This document shows positions 46,561-59,713 of a stretch of 64,000 nucleotides of DNA, piece by piece (the stretch's first letter is position 1; every line of letters starts with the position of its first letter). The DNA comes from Circinella minor (Eukaryota > Mucoromycota > Mucoromycetes > Mucorales > Lichtheimiaceae): contig JAEPRB010000011.1 of the NCBI GenBank assembly GCA_016758965.1, forward strand, positions 1 through 64,000. Reading direction: 5' to 3'. The notes below the pieces were generated by a model that was given only the letters and a program-made list of their open reading frames with translations, searched no databases and was not told the origin of the DNA. The position numbers and the translations under genes are program-made.

Positions 46561-48857
46561 TTTTGTTTTCCATATAAGAAAAAAAAATATATATATATTA
46601 TATGGAATGATAATAGATTATTTTTTTACCCCTGAAATTTCATATACACGTGTATGTTTAAATATTTTTTTTTTCAATTGAATGAACTTTTTCATATGAA
46701 ATAAAAAGAAATAAATGAATAATATAAAATAGTTTTATATTCCTATCTTCCTTTCTCTCCCCCCCAATCCTTATTTTTTTTTTTTTTTTCGCGATCATAT
46801 TATTATGATCTTAAAAAAGACAAAAAAAATTGTGACAAACTTTTTTTTTTTTTAAAAAAAAAGGCGGAGAGATATTTATTATGTATAGTGTGATTTGATA
46901 AACCTATAAGAGACCATTGTTATCCAACGAAAATTTTCTTTTAACTTTTCTTATCAATTTACCTCTTTCTTTAGACTAGCATGTATGAAGTATTTTTTTT
47001 TTTTTTTACTCCACTTAATCCCGTCTAATGGTGAGAGCCTTTTTTTTTCCCGCGTTAACTGGACTATTTATCAATTTATCGCGTGGCGAAAAAAGTATGG
47101 AGACAAAAAAAAAAAAAAAAAAAAACACCATAATTCGTTAGAAAGAAAGTAAAACCATTAGTTTCTTAGCTACAAAAAAAAAATTGTTTAAGATCCCTGA
47201 ATTATTATTATTTTTTTTTTCTGCTTATGTATACTGAAAACTATCATGAGTATGATCTATGTCATTTGAATGGCATAGTTTCATATAGTGTAAGAAAATT
47301 TGTTTCGATTCGCGATTCCCCCACCACCACCCCCCCACATCGGCAGGATCCGATAATTTTTTAAGAAAAAAGGGTCCGGGAGATTCTTGAAAGATGGCTG
47401 GAAACAAAAAAAAAAGTAATTCGAAATAAATCTTTATCCATAATTCGGCATGCCATTTTTAAAAAAAAATTATTGTGGGGTCGGACCCTGCATTCTTATA
47501 ACCCCTCCATTCCACACACACCCCCCAAGAAAAAAAAATAATATTTTGCACTCATTTTCCCAAAACCCAAAAATGAATAAAATAGTTAAAAAAAAAAGGC
47601 CGTCATCTTCTAAAGAATATAATCTCAACCCCCACAGGGTCGAACATTTCACTCAGTCAAACAAATATGATAATGTAAGAAATAAAAAAAAAATTGCTTT
47701 TTTTCGAGGAGGGAGTTAGTAAAAAAAAAAAAAAGTGACAGCTTTGTTTATTCGGGATTTTTTTTTTTTCTGATCTCACAAGGTCGACTTTTTTACTCTC
47801 CACATTTTTTTTTTCTACTCCCCCCAAAGAAGTGTATAAATAATAAAACTCTATTATATAAAAGTAAAAAAAAATCAGGATATATAAGAAATTTTTCAAG
47901 CTCCATTTTTTGCCCTTTCTACCCCCCTTCACTGTTGCTGTGTAACCCGCACAGATATCCGAAGCAACAAATTTTTTTAAGTCACTTTTTTAACTTCCCT
48001 TTTCACACACCCCCCCAAAAAAAAAAGTTACCATTTCGCATCAACTACTTATCTATAAAATTCCTTCTTTATCTCCCAAAAGAGGATTATAGTGTTAGTG
48101 AAGGCTCGTGCACTTGATGTTATTCGATATATGGAAAGTTACGGAACAAAAGAAAAAAAAAAGAAAAATTCATAAAGATTTTGTCACGCAATTGTTTAAC
48201 TTGACTAAATTTTAGCCTTTTATAAGGTTTTTATTTTTTTGTTATTGTTACATTGAATCTTATCTTTTTTTTTTTTTTTATTCTATTACAATAAATAATA
48301 ATAATAATGATAATGAAAATCCAGACATATCGTTTCTTGTTCAAGGGGGTGGAGTTGAAATATTTCTTTCCCACCCCCCACACTTTTCCGCATCGCTCCG
48401 CAAAAATAAAAAAATAAAGCTTCTTCTTCTCCCCCCCCCTCTCCTACCGAAAATAAAAAGACGGGGTTGAAACGGAAGAACAAGGACAATCCATCCTGAA
48501 GAGAGTTAAAAGTTATTTTTCTTACTTGGTCCAAACACGAAATGATCTGGCTCAAAAAGTTAAAAAAAACTTTAGATTCGCCTGGGGTGAATCCACATAA
48601 CACAATCAAATTTTAGTATTTTACTACTCAATTGGCACCTATTATTCTATCAAAACAGTCGCTTTTTTTTGTTTTTAAAAAAAATATATATTCTGTAAAT
48701 TTTTGTTTCGCTTATTATCCAGCATGTGCCGTAAACTCGAAACGTCAAATCTAAAAAAGTAAATAAATTATGTCAAAATAAACCTTTTAATGTTTTCAGA
48801 ATATTGGATGTCAAAATGTAGTTTATATACATGCATCTCATAATACATTTCATCATC

Positions 48858-48894
<37 letters not shown>

Positions 48895-50004
48895 ATTATC
48901 CAAAGTTTGAAAAACATGTAAAACACACTCTTTCTTATTTCATACAGCAAGGTATATTGTTCCTGTTCTTGAGATTTGTCAAAAAGTTATGAACTAGGTC
49001 ATCTAGCGACATTTAAATCATCCCAAAAACTTTCAATCTTTTGATAAATTTATAGATAAAATTATATAGGAGTGAATCAGTATAATTCTTCTATTCATAT
49101 ATTATGCTTGTTATAAGAAATTCTATTATAATAGATTAGCGATTGGAAAAAAAAAACAATTAGAAATACTTATCTACACAAGTCCTAACTACTACATAAA
49201 ACAACAACTCATTCTTAAATGTTCTAATTGAATAAGTATATAAAATCGCCAATACGCTATTATAACCGAGTAATAATGTTGATTTTAATGAGCAGTAGTA
49301 GATAGTTAGTATTTTTTTTACTTTTACTTTGAAAAAAGAAAAATTACGTGAGTTATGAATTAGTATTGCGTGAGATATTAGACGATATTTTTTTTTCTTT
49401 ATATCGCACAATAACAACAGCAACAATTATGGATATAGATATAGATATACTTTTTACATGTTATATAATAGTTTCTAAATCATATTATACTTGATTACGT
49501 ACAGCGTATTAATTTGATTTCTTTGCAAGAATTATTTACTGTTAGCTGTGATAGCGAGAAATTTGCTTCCTCTTCCATTATAACCACTAACATAAAGAAG
49601 TACTTAGTTTTATCAAAAACTATCCGATATGTACATGTGTGATCATCGAGCACAGATATGTAATTATTGACATATAAAATGATCCAATGGCTCAACAAAC
49701 AAACATGTTTATTTATGACATTTAACAACAAGTAATAAGTTCACTCTATGAACACGTGTAAAGCGTGAATTTTTTTTTTCTTTTCATCTGTTCAATATAC
49801 GATTTCCTTATAGGGACATCATTTTTTTTTTCTAATCCCAGTAACTTTTCTTTTTTTGATTCGATCAGTCAGCTTTAATAAAAATCATGCACATAATATA
49901 ATACACACACACACACAGATAAAATAAATATAGCATCCATTTTTTTTTTTTTAAAAAAAAAAAAACATTATGTTATCAAAATATTTACACATATTTTATT
50001 ATTA
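46561..50004. other. Long low-complexity intergenic region
   Basis: About 3.4 kb made of poly(A)/poly(T) tracts, C-rich runs (e.g. near 47317-47338, 48009-48017 and 48431-48440) and an AT repeat at 48860-48891. Short open frames are rich in K, F and I and do not look like proteins. No gene, RNA or mobile element is recognised. Confidence 0.45.
48860..48891. repeat. AT dinucleotide microsatellite
   Basis: Uninterrupted alternating AT tract of about 32 bp, one of the longest in the window, in otherwise featureless DNA. Confidence 0.9.
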
Positions 50005-51211
50005 TTAAGCTTGTTGAATAAGTTCAGCCATTTCCTTTGTCCGTTCTAATCCTCGTTCAAAACATGTACGTAATACACTTGAATCAATTGAATTGCCTCC
50101 ATTTTTATATACATGACATACTTGACCATTGGTATCCATGACAACTGTGATTGTTTCTTTAGTTAATGATTCTTCTGCTTCATTTGGATCTGATAATAAT
50201 GCATGAGGTTCCTGAAATACACAGAATGTGGATGCAATGGGAATACGATTCATTTGAAATACTTGAGTTTTATTGGATACATCTGCTTCAACTACCATAG
50301 ATTCGGATACTTCGGCTTTGGGTAAGGATACTATGGTAACGATAATAATAAATAATCATGAGCTTTTTTTTTTTATTTTCTCCACAGAATTCACACATGG
50401 TTTCATATAATTAAGCAATGAAGGATGGCACTATTTTGAAAAAATGTACACGTGCAAAAAAAAAAAAAAAAAAAAACTTACATTTTGAAAGCGCAGCAGT
50501 AAGAGCTAATAAACTTGCATCAAGAATATTACCATCATAATTTAAACAGACAATATCAGCATATAAAACCCAAACAGCTTTGCCTTGTTCAATACATAAT
50601 GATTCCAGTGGGAATATATTCGAACTAAATTAATAAAAAAAATTCCCAACTTTTTTTTTTAGCTATAATAATAACCTATCAATAAATGGAACTCGTAATA
50701 ATTATAATAATAAAGACTTTACTTTGTAAATAATTCATGAATAAATTCAGAAGTTACTTGAGCTTTTTCAGGAGGTGGTCCAGCACGGAATTTTGGTGAA
50801 CACATGGGTGATAATTCAACATTAGGAACTTTTTTTTTTTTTTTTTTTTTTTTTACATAAAAAATATGTTAGCAACAAATAAACGCGCGTGGTAATGAAT
50901 GTTTTGTTTTCGAAATAAAAAAAAAAAAAAAAGAGAAAGTGATTACCAAGATAGCCTTGATCGGGTCGTTCCACGTGAGGTTCACAAACTTCTGCTTTAA
51001 TACCACAGACAACGGTAGTACCGCCAAGGCGGACCATAGCACTTGTATTAGCTGTAGAAATCGATCCAGTTGTAATTAATGTTTTCCGAAATCGTTCCAA
51101 TAATCGACCATCAGGTCTTAAGTTATGTTCTAAAAATCGTCGAAGATATTCATGAGGTTGAATACGATGAAAAACTTCAAAACTTTTTGATGTCGATTCC
51201 AAAGTTGTCAT
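50005..51211 (-). CDS. rrp43: Exosome complex subunit Rrp43 (EXOSC8-like, RNase PH fold)
   Basis: Four exons on minus: 51211-50947, 50828-50723, 50624 to about 50482, and 50330-50005, for about 279 residues (animal EXOSC8 is 276). It shows the RNase PH fold of a ring subunit: [53 protein letters not shown], then [34 protein letters not shown] and the second half [25 protein letters not shown]. The order and the NYDGNILDA block match Rrp43 rather than Rrp45 or Rrp46. In eukaryotes this subunit is a catalytically inactive part of the six-subunit exosome ring, which threads RNA to Rrp44 for 3'-5' decay and rRNA processing. The exon 3 end lies next to a poly(A) run and may be off by one base. Confidence 0.93.
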
Positions 51212-52214
51212 ATTTTTTCTTTTTTCAAAAAATAATAATAATTATATAATAAAAAATATGTTAAAAAAAAAAACGTGTTATTATTGTTGGTTTTTTTTTT
51301 TTTTTTTGCTGAATGAATGTGTGTTGTTTTGCGGAGGGAAGATTTAAGTTCCCAATCATATACGTTACAATCACGCATGAGGGGGGGGGAGTGAAATCTA
51401 AGCCACGTACCCCCCCTTTTATATGAAAAAAAAAAAAGGTATACTGGATGAAAAAGATCGGCGGTGATTATTATATATTATTGTTATTATTATATAACTT
51501 TTTTTTTTTTTTATCATGTTAAAATGTTATGTGGGGGGGTGGAGAAGGGTGAGAAAATAATAACATGTGTTCATGAAATCATATAATGCACGGATCTCGT
51601 CTTTTTTGACATGATAATGATAATAATAAAAAAAAAGACGACATTTTATTGAATTTTCATGTGATTAGTCAAATGGATTGTAATAAAATTGCGTGATTGG
51701 CATAGACGAAACCGAAAAAGTTTATGTATGAGCCAAATAGGAAGAAAAAGGAAGTGTGTGGGGGGAGGGAGGAGGTGGAGAGAAAGAAATTTTTTGAAAA
51801 AAAAAATAAAAGTGACGATTAAGTTTTTCGAGTGGGGGGGGGGGAGGGGAGGGTAGAATGGGATTTTTTGTAAAAAGACCAACTCATCGGCTCGAGACGG
51901 AAAAGAACTTCAAAATCTTTTTATTTTAAAAGTGAGACTTGACTTCCATTTCTAGACTATCTGCCATCGATTCCTGGTTGACTATTCCTCCCCCCCCCCA
52001 CCCCGTAAGAACCCCCCCCCATTACTCAAACACTCCGCGTCCCATCCCGTAATCGGTTGCGATCAGTCAAAAGTCGATAAAACCAACATATTCTGGATTC
52101 AATATAAATACAGTTCATTTTCCAATTTTCTTTTTTTTTTTTACTTTCTTGTTTTTCTTTACTTTTTATTTGACATAACTCTTCTCCCACTTTTTTTTAT
52201 TATTATTTTTAATA
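51212..52214. promoter_or_regulatory. Divergent promoter region of rrp43 and the CreA-like gene
   Basis: About 1 kb between two divergent starts. It has several long G or C runs (near 51382-51391, 51532-51540, 51761-51770, 51833-51846, 51991-52020) and poly(T) tracts. Near 51532, 51541, 51761 and 51833 the plus strand contains GTGGGG or GTGGAG, which fit the SYGGRG consensus of CreA-type repressors; the C run near 52000 matches on minus. Such matches are expected inside G runs, so they only suggest autoregulation. A pyrimidine-rich leader precedes the start at 52215. Confidence 0.5.
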
Positions 52215-52994
52215 ATGGCATACCAAGCTGCTTCTAGTCTCTTGAGCCTTTCACATGCAACATCACCGCCGGCTCCTCAACAACAACAACAACAACAACA
52301 ATCAAAGCGAGCTATCACAGCTATTGATAAGGCTAATGTACCCCGTCCATACAAGTGCCCAATGTGTCCCAAGTCATTTTATCGTCTTGAACATCAAACT
52401 CGTCATATTCGTACTCACACTGGTGAAAAACCTCATCAATGTACTTTTCCTGGTTGTGAAAAACGATTTTCACGTTCTGATGAATTAACTCGACATGTTC
52501 GTATTCACACTTCTCCAAACAAGCGACGTGAACGAAGACAACAAAAGACTGTCAAACGTTCTCAACGTGCACAAAAAGAACACACTACACCCTCCTCTTC
52601 AGAACAACAACATTATTATCTCGCTACTCCCGATATCACACCTACTGCAACACCTGTTCCTTCTGCCCCTTCATCTCCAGCTTTATCAGCCGCAGATCAT
52701 CATCCATCCGATTCAGAAACTGAGTATCTTTTCACACCTGGAAATTCTCCCACAATGTCACCACGTACTTTATCACCTATGACTTCACCTACAATGAGTC
52801 CACAAAATAAAATTGAACCTTTGGAATGTAGTCGGTTTGGTCCGGTCTTTGCTCGTCCTGTATCTCATCACAATACAAGCTTAATGGACCTCTTGGAACG
52901 ACCTCCACAAGCCCGCGTTCTCCCGCCTATTCTTACGGGCACATCCGATCAAAAAACTGCTCTTCCTTCAATCCATTCGGTTTTACCGTTTTAA
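52215..52994 (+). CDS. mig1: CreA/Mig1-type C2H2 zinc-finger carbon catabolite repressor
   Basis: Single exon, 259 residues, starting [14 protein letters not shown]. Two adjacent C2H2 fingers occupy residues ~47-97: [20 protein letters not shown] then [10 protein letters not shown], and [20 protein letters not shown]. The finger contacts (RLEHQTRH and RSDELTRH) are those of CreA and Mig1, which bind SYGGRG and repress genes for alternative carbon sources when glucose is present. A basic stretch ([17 protein letters not shown]) after the fingers is a likely nuclear signal. A poly-Gln run precedes the fingers, and the remainder is Ser/Thr/Pro-rich with repeated S-P and T-M-S-P sites, plausible for phosphorylation control. 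The C-terminus ends PPILTG...[10 protein letters not shown]. The protein is shorter than ascomycete CreA (about 400). Confidence 0.92.
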   Translation: MAYQAASSLLSLSHATSPPAPQQQQQQQQSKRAITAIDKANVPRPYKCPMCPKSFYRLEHQTRHIRTHTGEKPHQCTFPGCEKRFSRSDELTRHVRIHTSPNKRRERRQQKTVKRSQRAQKEHTTPSSSEQQHYYLATPDITPTATPVPSAPSSPALSAADHHPSDSETEYLFTPGNSPTMSPRTLSPMTSPTMSPQNKIEPLECSRFGPVFARPVSHHNTSLMDLLERPPQARVLPPILTGTSDQKTALPSIHSVLPF

Positions 52995-55900
52995 AAAAAA
53001 ATCCATTTTCTTTCTCCTAATATTCCTATAATCAAATTAACAACAACAACCCCCTCCTATCATTTTCTTTTTCATTGCATGCATTCATATATATATTATA
53101 TATATATATAACAAACACTTCTAGACTCTCGCTTCCTATTCAACATTTTATTTCGCTCATTAGCTTTATTATTATTACTACATCATTTTATTCATATTCA
53201 TTTTTTTTTAACCAACCCAACTTTTTTTTTTGTAACTTCATTATTTTTTCATTTTCTGTCATATTTTTTCTTACGATTTTTTTTTTTTACTATAGCTTTA
53301 TTATTATATTGAAACCCTTCTCTCTGTCTCACACACACACACACACAAACTCTTTTTTTTCTCCTTGTACATATATAAAAAAATATTATTATTATTATTA
53401 TTATTACATACGTAAATAACCACAAATATATGCCTTTTTTTTTTTTTTTGTTTTAACAAAAGAAAAAAAAAACAAACAAATCAAAAATATTTTTGTCATG
53501 AGATTTTTTTTTTTTTTTTTTTAAGAAATGATGTTTATAATCTTATATTTTTATGAGGGGTTGTTGAGTGGTTCTCCTTTTTTCTTTTGAAAGCAATAAA
53601 ATCCGCGTGGTAATAAAAAAAAAAAAGTGGGGGTGGGGGGGTTGGTTTACAAGCTGTTGTTTTATTTTGTGTTGTATTATAATTATGTTGTGGAGTAAAA
53701 AAAATAGGGGAGGGGTCCAATATTATCATTTTCTACCCGACCATCTACGAAAAAAAAAAAAAAAACAACGGAGAATTTCTCAAATAGGTAATCCAACCGA
53801 AGGATTTAAAGTCTTATATATATATATATATATTTGGTTGGAGTTCAAGTCATGTTTTTTTCTTTTTAAAAAAAAAAGTGTGTAGAAGGTTGTAGCACCT
53901 GTGAAGAGAAAAAAAAGGTGGGGGGGGGGGAGACTGTTTAGTAAAAAACCCCACCTTTTCGTTACCAAACTAAGATGAAAAAGAAAATAATGGTTATTTT
54001 GCATAAAAACAATTCTTTTCAAACTGTGGGAAAATTATATCAATTTTCGTACAACTTGTCTCTCTCTCTTGAGTTTCTCACGAGGGTCTTTCATTTACTC
54101 TCTAATAAGTTTGAATAAAACGTAATCGGAAATGGAAACGGTTTTTCATAGTATCCGAGAGAAAAAAGTGAAAGGAAATCAGTTCATGATTATTTTATTA
54201 GTAATTAATAAGTACCCGAGTTGAAATAATAAAAAGAGGGAGGGGGGGATTATGATATTTTTAAAAATATGTATACATCCATGTTATAATTATGATTATG
54301 ACCCAAAAAAAAATAAATAAAATGGCTCGATATATTCAGTAAAGGAATAGTAAAATAACATGTATTTCAAATCAATCATTTTATTCAATCATACGATTTG
54401 ACATATGTCACTCCTAATTTTTTTTTTTACGGATCGGCTAACACATTAGCCAGTCAAACTTCATTTTACTTACATTTTTTGATCGGAAAATGGATTAAAT
54501 ATTTGTTGGGGGCAATCAAATGTATAAACTTTTACTATATAACATATCTCTTATATATATATATTAGTATACTATATATTATATACTAATTTTTTATTAT
54601 TATGTATTATTATTATTATTATTATTATAAAATCAACTTGTTTCATTTTTATAAATCAATACATTTAACACGTTTTTTTAATCATTTATCAATTTTTTGG
54701 CTTTCTAACAACCCGGACTTTTTTTTTTGAAAGTAAAAGTTATGTCAGCATCCAAAGATTCATCGGAGTAACGTTTAATTTCTCCTTTACAAACCATATA
54801 TATAAAAAAAAAAAAAACTTTCCTTTATCCACTCAAATTTTTCCAATTCTAGCCAACGAGAAACAAAGCTTAAGTAATCCATGATTATTTTTGCGGGGAA
54901 AAACGCCATTGATGGATGGGTTGAGTTTTTTTTTTGGGGGGGGGGAAGATGAAGGGGGAGGGAGAGAAAGAACTGAATGAATTGCTTTTTTCTCAGGATG
55001 TTAGGTTAGCTTATTCATTTTTTTATTTTGAAAAAAAAAAAAAAAAGGCCATTGTAAACAGTTATAAATTATAGTAAAAGAATTATACCTGCTTCTTTTT
55101 TCACATGTTTGGGTCCGAGCGTTTTTTTTTTTTAAAAAAAAAATAGTGAATTTTTTAAAGGATTAAACTTTTTATTAACAATTTTCTATCATTATACTAC
55201 ACAATTTTTTTTGATATGATTTAAAAAGAAGATAAGAAATAATAACGAATTTATAGTTGATTAGATAGCCAACTAAAAAAAAAGAAAAAAATTCATCTTT
55301 CATTATCTTTTAAAGTTTTATTGATAGAATTTTATAAGAAATAATTGTTGTATCTATTATTATTTCCTATTCTTTCTTCTTCTCCCCTCTCCACCCCCCA
55401 TAATCAACAAAAATTAGATAGTATCCGATTTAGTGGGGTCTCAAACAAAATAGTGTGATCTTCAGCATTTACTTAATAAGCATAATCGGATGACGGCGCG
55501 AAAAGAAAAAAAAAAAAAAAGTTCGAGACTTGATGTCAAATCTTTTTTTTTTATACTTGTACATAGATTTAGTTCATTATGGATCTTATAAAAATAAATA
55601 AATAACTATAAAGATTTACCTTCATATAGGACCATGTGAAAGAAAAATTAGATAAAATGATCCATTAGATACGTTTATGAACCACATTCTCGGATTGTTA
55701 CACAAAAAATCGACTTTTTTTTTTTTTTTTGCTAAAATAAAAAAAAAAATATATGTTATGCAAACAATAAAAATAAGTTGTTTTTTTATGGGGTGCCTTG
55801 GTTAATGATTTTTTTTTATTATGTTGGAAGAAAGGTTCTTTTTCTCTCTCTCTTTTTTGTTTAACATAAACACAAACACATGTTCAGTCATCACTCTTTT

Positions 55901-58900
55901 TTTTACATGCATGACATGATGATGATGATGATGTTGTTGTTGTTGTTGTTGTCTCGGCTTTTCCAAAAACAGGAAATTTCATTTCCCCACTTTACAAACC
56001 CCCCTTAATATTATCTCATTTGATACGCCACTTTTTTTTCTTCTAAAATATGATTAGATGATTTAAAATTCGCATGTTCATTTCTTTTTGTTTTTGTTGT
56101 TGTTGTTATGTTAGATGAGAATATATTCATGTTGCTTTGCTTTACATAAATATTTGTTTTACCATGAATGATGGTGGGGGAGGTTACGTAGACAGAGCTA
56201 TGCATTATTTAGTTTAGCATATTTTTTGTTTAGTGTATTATTACTTGTTTTATATAAGTTCTTTTCTATTTTAACGCCACGCCAAGCGAAATAACGGTTA
56301 TTTTTTCTTTTTCATTAAAAAAACATGATGGGCTGAATATGAATCCATACTTAAATAGGTCAAAACTTTGTTACAATTATATATATAAACAGAAAAAGAA
56401 CTACTGGATATGTAGAGAGAGATATTTATAAATAGTAGTGTTAGCAAATGTATTATAAGGAATTCTTTTAAGCGTATAGTAGTAAAATGTTATTAACTAT
56501 TTGGCTTTTTAGTAATGCTAAGCAAAATATATGTACTATGTCTCGTAACAATCATTCTTTTTTATGATGTAATAAAACAATTAGAGTCGAAAAAACTTGG
56601 CGATTATTTAGGTTTATATACTAGAATGGTCATGATGATACAATATTATTTGCTTGAGAATATATAATATCAATACAATGAGTATCTTGCTATTACAACT
56701 GATTTTTTTTTTTTTTAGTAATAATTCATCTTGAAATTCGAGAAACTTACCATAGAAACACAATTGATTCATTTTAGTTGCCTTGGTAACATTATATCAT
56801 AATATTCCCACAAAAAGTTCAGTTTTCATTTCCTTATAAAGCACAGAAGTGTTTTTAAAATCAATTGTACGAATGTGATTTTTATGAATAGTATGCATAA
56901 GAAAGGTAATACAGCTCACTCGTATTGTAGTGTATATAACAATATAATTCAAACAAAAAACATTTTCAAAATTGAAGATAACAATTATTCTCACAAATGC
57001 AACACATTGTTAATTATCCGGTCACAATGTTCTCTCGTTAAATTCAACCAATCTTGTATATATGTTTGAAAGTATTGAATTTTTTTTTTTGTTGGGTCCT
57101 AAATTGAATGAACTATAAAAATATATAAGTTTTCTAAAATTGCTATTTTTACGCCATATTGACGATGTGATTCAGGATTGAATTTTTAAAAAAGACGCAT
57201 TTGGAAGAGAGTTCTTTTATTGTATATAAATGTATACTCATATTGAAAAAGTTGAATAACACACATCCCCTCATAACAAAATAAAGTCTAGAAATGTTTT
57301 GTATTACTTTTTCTTTGCCAAAAAAAAAAAAAGAATAGTTCCTCAATAATGCTTTATTTACTAAACAGTTTATGGATATATAATACGTATATAAAGTAAA
57401 ACTTTAAAAGTACAAGCTCGGGTATAAGATAATATAAACCAAAGAAGTTTTTTTTTTTTTTTTTCACAAGCGAAGCTAGGACAAGCCGGTTCATTCACGC
57501 CTAAACATTGTTGATTATTTTATTTACCGACATAAAAAAATATTCGGTTTTAGTTTATCAATGCTAGTCTAAATCGAGAGGAAATAAAAAAAAAATTGGG
57601 TTCGATTATAAAACGTTTTATAATGATTGGTAGTGTTGCAAAATAATTGACAGGGTCTTTGTATAAATATAATTTGATTATGTATTAGTAATGGGGGGAT
57701 TATGATGAAAATACCAAGAACAATAGAATGTCAAAAAACTGTTTGAAAAAATTGCATGAAAATCATATATCCGAAAAGTAAATGAAACATTTGATCCTCC
57801 GATCTTACTTTTTCTTGTTTCTTTTTATATGATTGGAAAAATATCAACCAATACCATCATGTTAGCAATAGCTTGTATATAAAGAAAGTATTTTATTGAT
57901 TCACACTACTACTATCCCACTATGGCTGCAGGACGCAATGATGAAAATAGTCATTAAGAGTTTTGTTTCTCGAATGTATAATTATATTTAAACCCTATTT
58001 TTGTTGATAGCAATAATATATACATATTGGATCTATTTTGTCACCCATAGTCATTGTTTTAGGTAGAAATTTAATCCACTTGAGACAAAAAAAAAATTGT
58101 TCTTGACAATTACATTTAGTAAGGTATGTCATTCAAAGCACATTTGTCATAAACAGAATGATAAATTGATTTCTCATTTAGCCAATTCATGTACATAGTA
58201 TAATTATTAACTTGTAAAACAAATGGATGGTACCTAGGGTCGTCAACCAAAAGAATAATGATACAAGAGATATAAGCTGCTATTTATAAAAATTCAGTTG
58301 TTTACCAAAGATTAAGATGAGTTTTAGTAATTGATGTCCATTACTCAATCACTACAGAGCTCTGTACTAGTATCATCCACACTCATAACTGTGAATGACT
58401 CTTTTCTATTCGGACACTTTAGCACAGATTTACAGGTTGGATTCTTGTCGGTGTCAGTTCTACACACAATGATCAAGTAAAATACACTTCTTTCATAAAT
58501 TGTTCCCTCCAAAAGTGATAGTACAATTTTTTTTAATGTATAGCTATTAATCAAGGCAGACACATTTTTTGGATGAAATTCAAATGCTATTCCCCGAATA
58601 ATGAAAAAGAAACTTGTACAAGTGCATAAAAATAGGAATACATTTTAACAAAAAAAAAAAAAAAGTCCTAATATCCGTAATAGCTCCCCATCTCATATAT
58701 CACACAGAACAAAAAAAAAAAAAAAAAAAAAAAGAGAGATAATAAAAATATAAAGTAGAAATAGTGTTGGCAGAATCATCCGGATATTTATTTATTTTTA
58801 TCGCATTGGCAAAATGGATATACAAAAAAAAAAAAAAAAAGCTCGATAACTTGAAGCAACCTCATTTTTTTTTTCAATGTCTCATATGTGATACTTTGCA

Positions 58901-59095
58901 TTTTAGTTGAGATAAAACAGATTAGCATGAAGTTTTATATTGGTTTTCGAACGACTTATATGCCACCCGTAGTAAACTTGAGCTTTTCTGAGAAACTGTA
59001 CCCATATTTTGCATTAGAATATATGTTCAAAATATTTAAATACAAGTCTTGGTGCATTCATTCTAATGTAATTTTTCACAAATACATTCTCAACG
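52995..59095. other. Six-kilobase low-complexity intergenic region
   Basis: Poly(A)/poly(T) tracts, AT repeats (53091-53110, 53816-53833), CA runs near 53331-53346, G-rich tracts (53627-53641, 53922-53930, 54937-54945), ATT/TTA repeats near 54607-54628, and GAT then GTT triplet runs near 55917-55951. A 72-codon minus-strand frame at 58345-58563 contains four cysteines (CRTDTDKNPTCKSVLKCPNR) and could be a remnant of a zinc-binding protein, but I cannot support a gene. Nothing else is recognised. Confidence 0.45.
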
Positions 59096-59713
59096 TTATT
59101 TGTTTCTAGTATTAGGTGCAGCACGATGACCAATAGGATGCTTGATCGTGATACGTACAAAGCGATTAGGTCTATCAATCATACCATGGATGGTACCGTT
59201 ACAGTTGAATGTTTCCATCCGTGTATGTCTTCGTTTGAGACGATCCTCTGGAACTTGTCGTTGAGTTTCGGATGACTGAGAGCAGCAACAAACAAATGTA
59301 CTACCAAACTTTAATTGAGTACTTGGCGTGAAATATTGATAATAATGGTATCCATCACGTGCTTCGATGCTAGTACGGATACGCGTAACCAATTGCTGAT
59401 CGTCCATATTCAACATTGCTTGATCAAGACGAATGTATGCACTAAACGAGTATTCAATAGACGCATCATCTCGGTTTATTTCCGCTATTTCGTCATTGTT
59501 GTAACGGGAAGGAATTAAGTTTATTGTTTCTTCCAATGTAGCAAGCAAATCGTCCGCGATGGGTTTACCAACATTGCTTTTACGGCTCCGGCAAATTTTA
59601 CAAGTTTTGTACTGTCTTTGTCTACCTGCAAATAACTCAGTAGGTTTAAAGCAATGACAACCAGTGCAGTAAGTGGTGACTGGGGCAATATTACTAGCAG
59701 TATTGTTGTCCAT
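59096..59713 (-). CDS. Small Cys/His protein resembling transposase N-terminal zinc domains
   Basis: Single exon on minus, 205 residues. The N-terminus has YCTGCHCFKPTELFAG then YKTCKICRSRKSN, a C-x2-C ... C-x2-C zinc-binding pair of a type often seen at the start of fungal transposon proteins. The middle is helical (IEYSFSAYIRLDQAMLNMDD). The C-terminal part reads FGSTFVCCCSQSSETQRQVP, then HTRMETFNCNGTIHGMIDRP and ITIKHPIGHRAAP. C-C-C, H-x-R-M, F-x-C-x-G and a final H-x4-H is the layout of FLYWCH/MULE-associated zinc domains in mucoromycote proteins as I remember them. No transposase core follows the stop codon. It may be a fragment, a domesticated domain, or an independent orphan gene. The start ATG at 59713 is followed by an intact frame, so it could be expressed. 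Confidence 0.6.
   Translation of the reverse strand: MDNNTASNIAPVTTYCTGCHCFKPTELFAGRQRQYKTCKICRSRKSNVGKPIADDLLATLEETINLIPSRYNNDEIAEINRDDASIEYSFSAYIRLDQAMLNMDDQQLVTRIRTSIEARDGYHYYQYFTPSTQLKFGSTFVCCCSQSSETQRQVPEDRLKRRHTRMETFNCNGTIHGMIDRPNRFVRITIKHPIGHRAAPNTRNK

Noticed and set aside
48860..48891. AT tract as a possible origin or centromere element
   Set aside because: It is a simple microsatellite without supporting repeats or structure.
57590..57612. GGTTCGATT sequence resembling a tRNA T-loop
   Set aside because: The flanks do not form acceptor, D or anticodon arms. Similar TTCGA strings elsewhere also failed.
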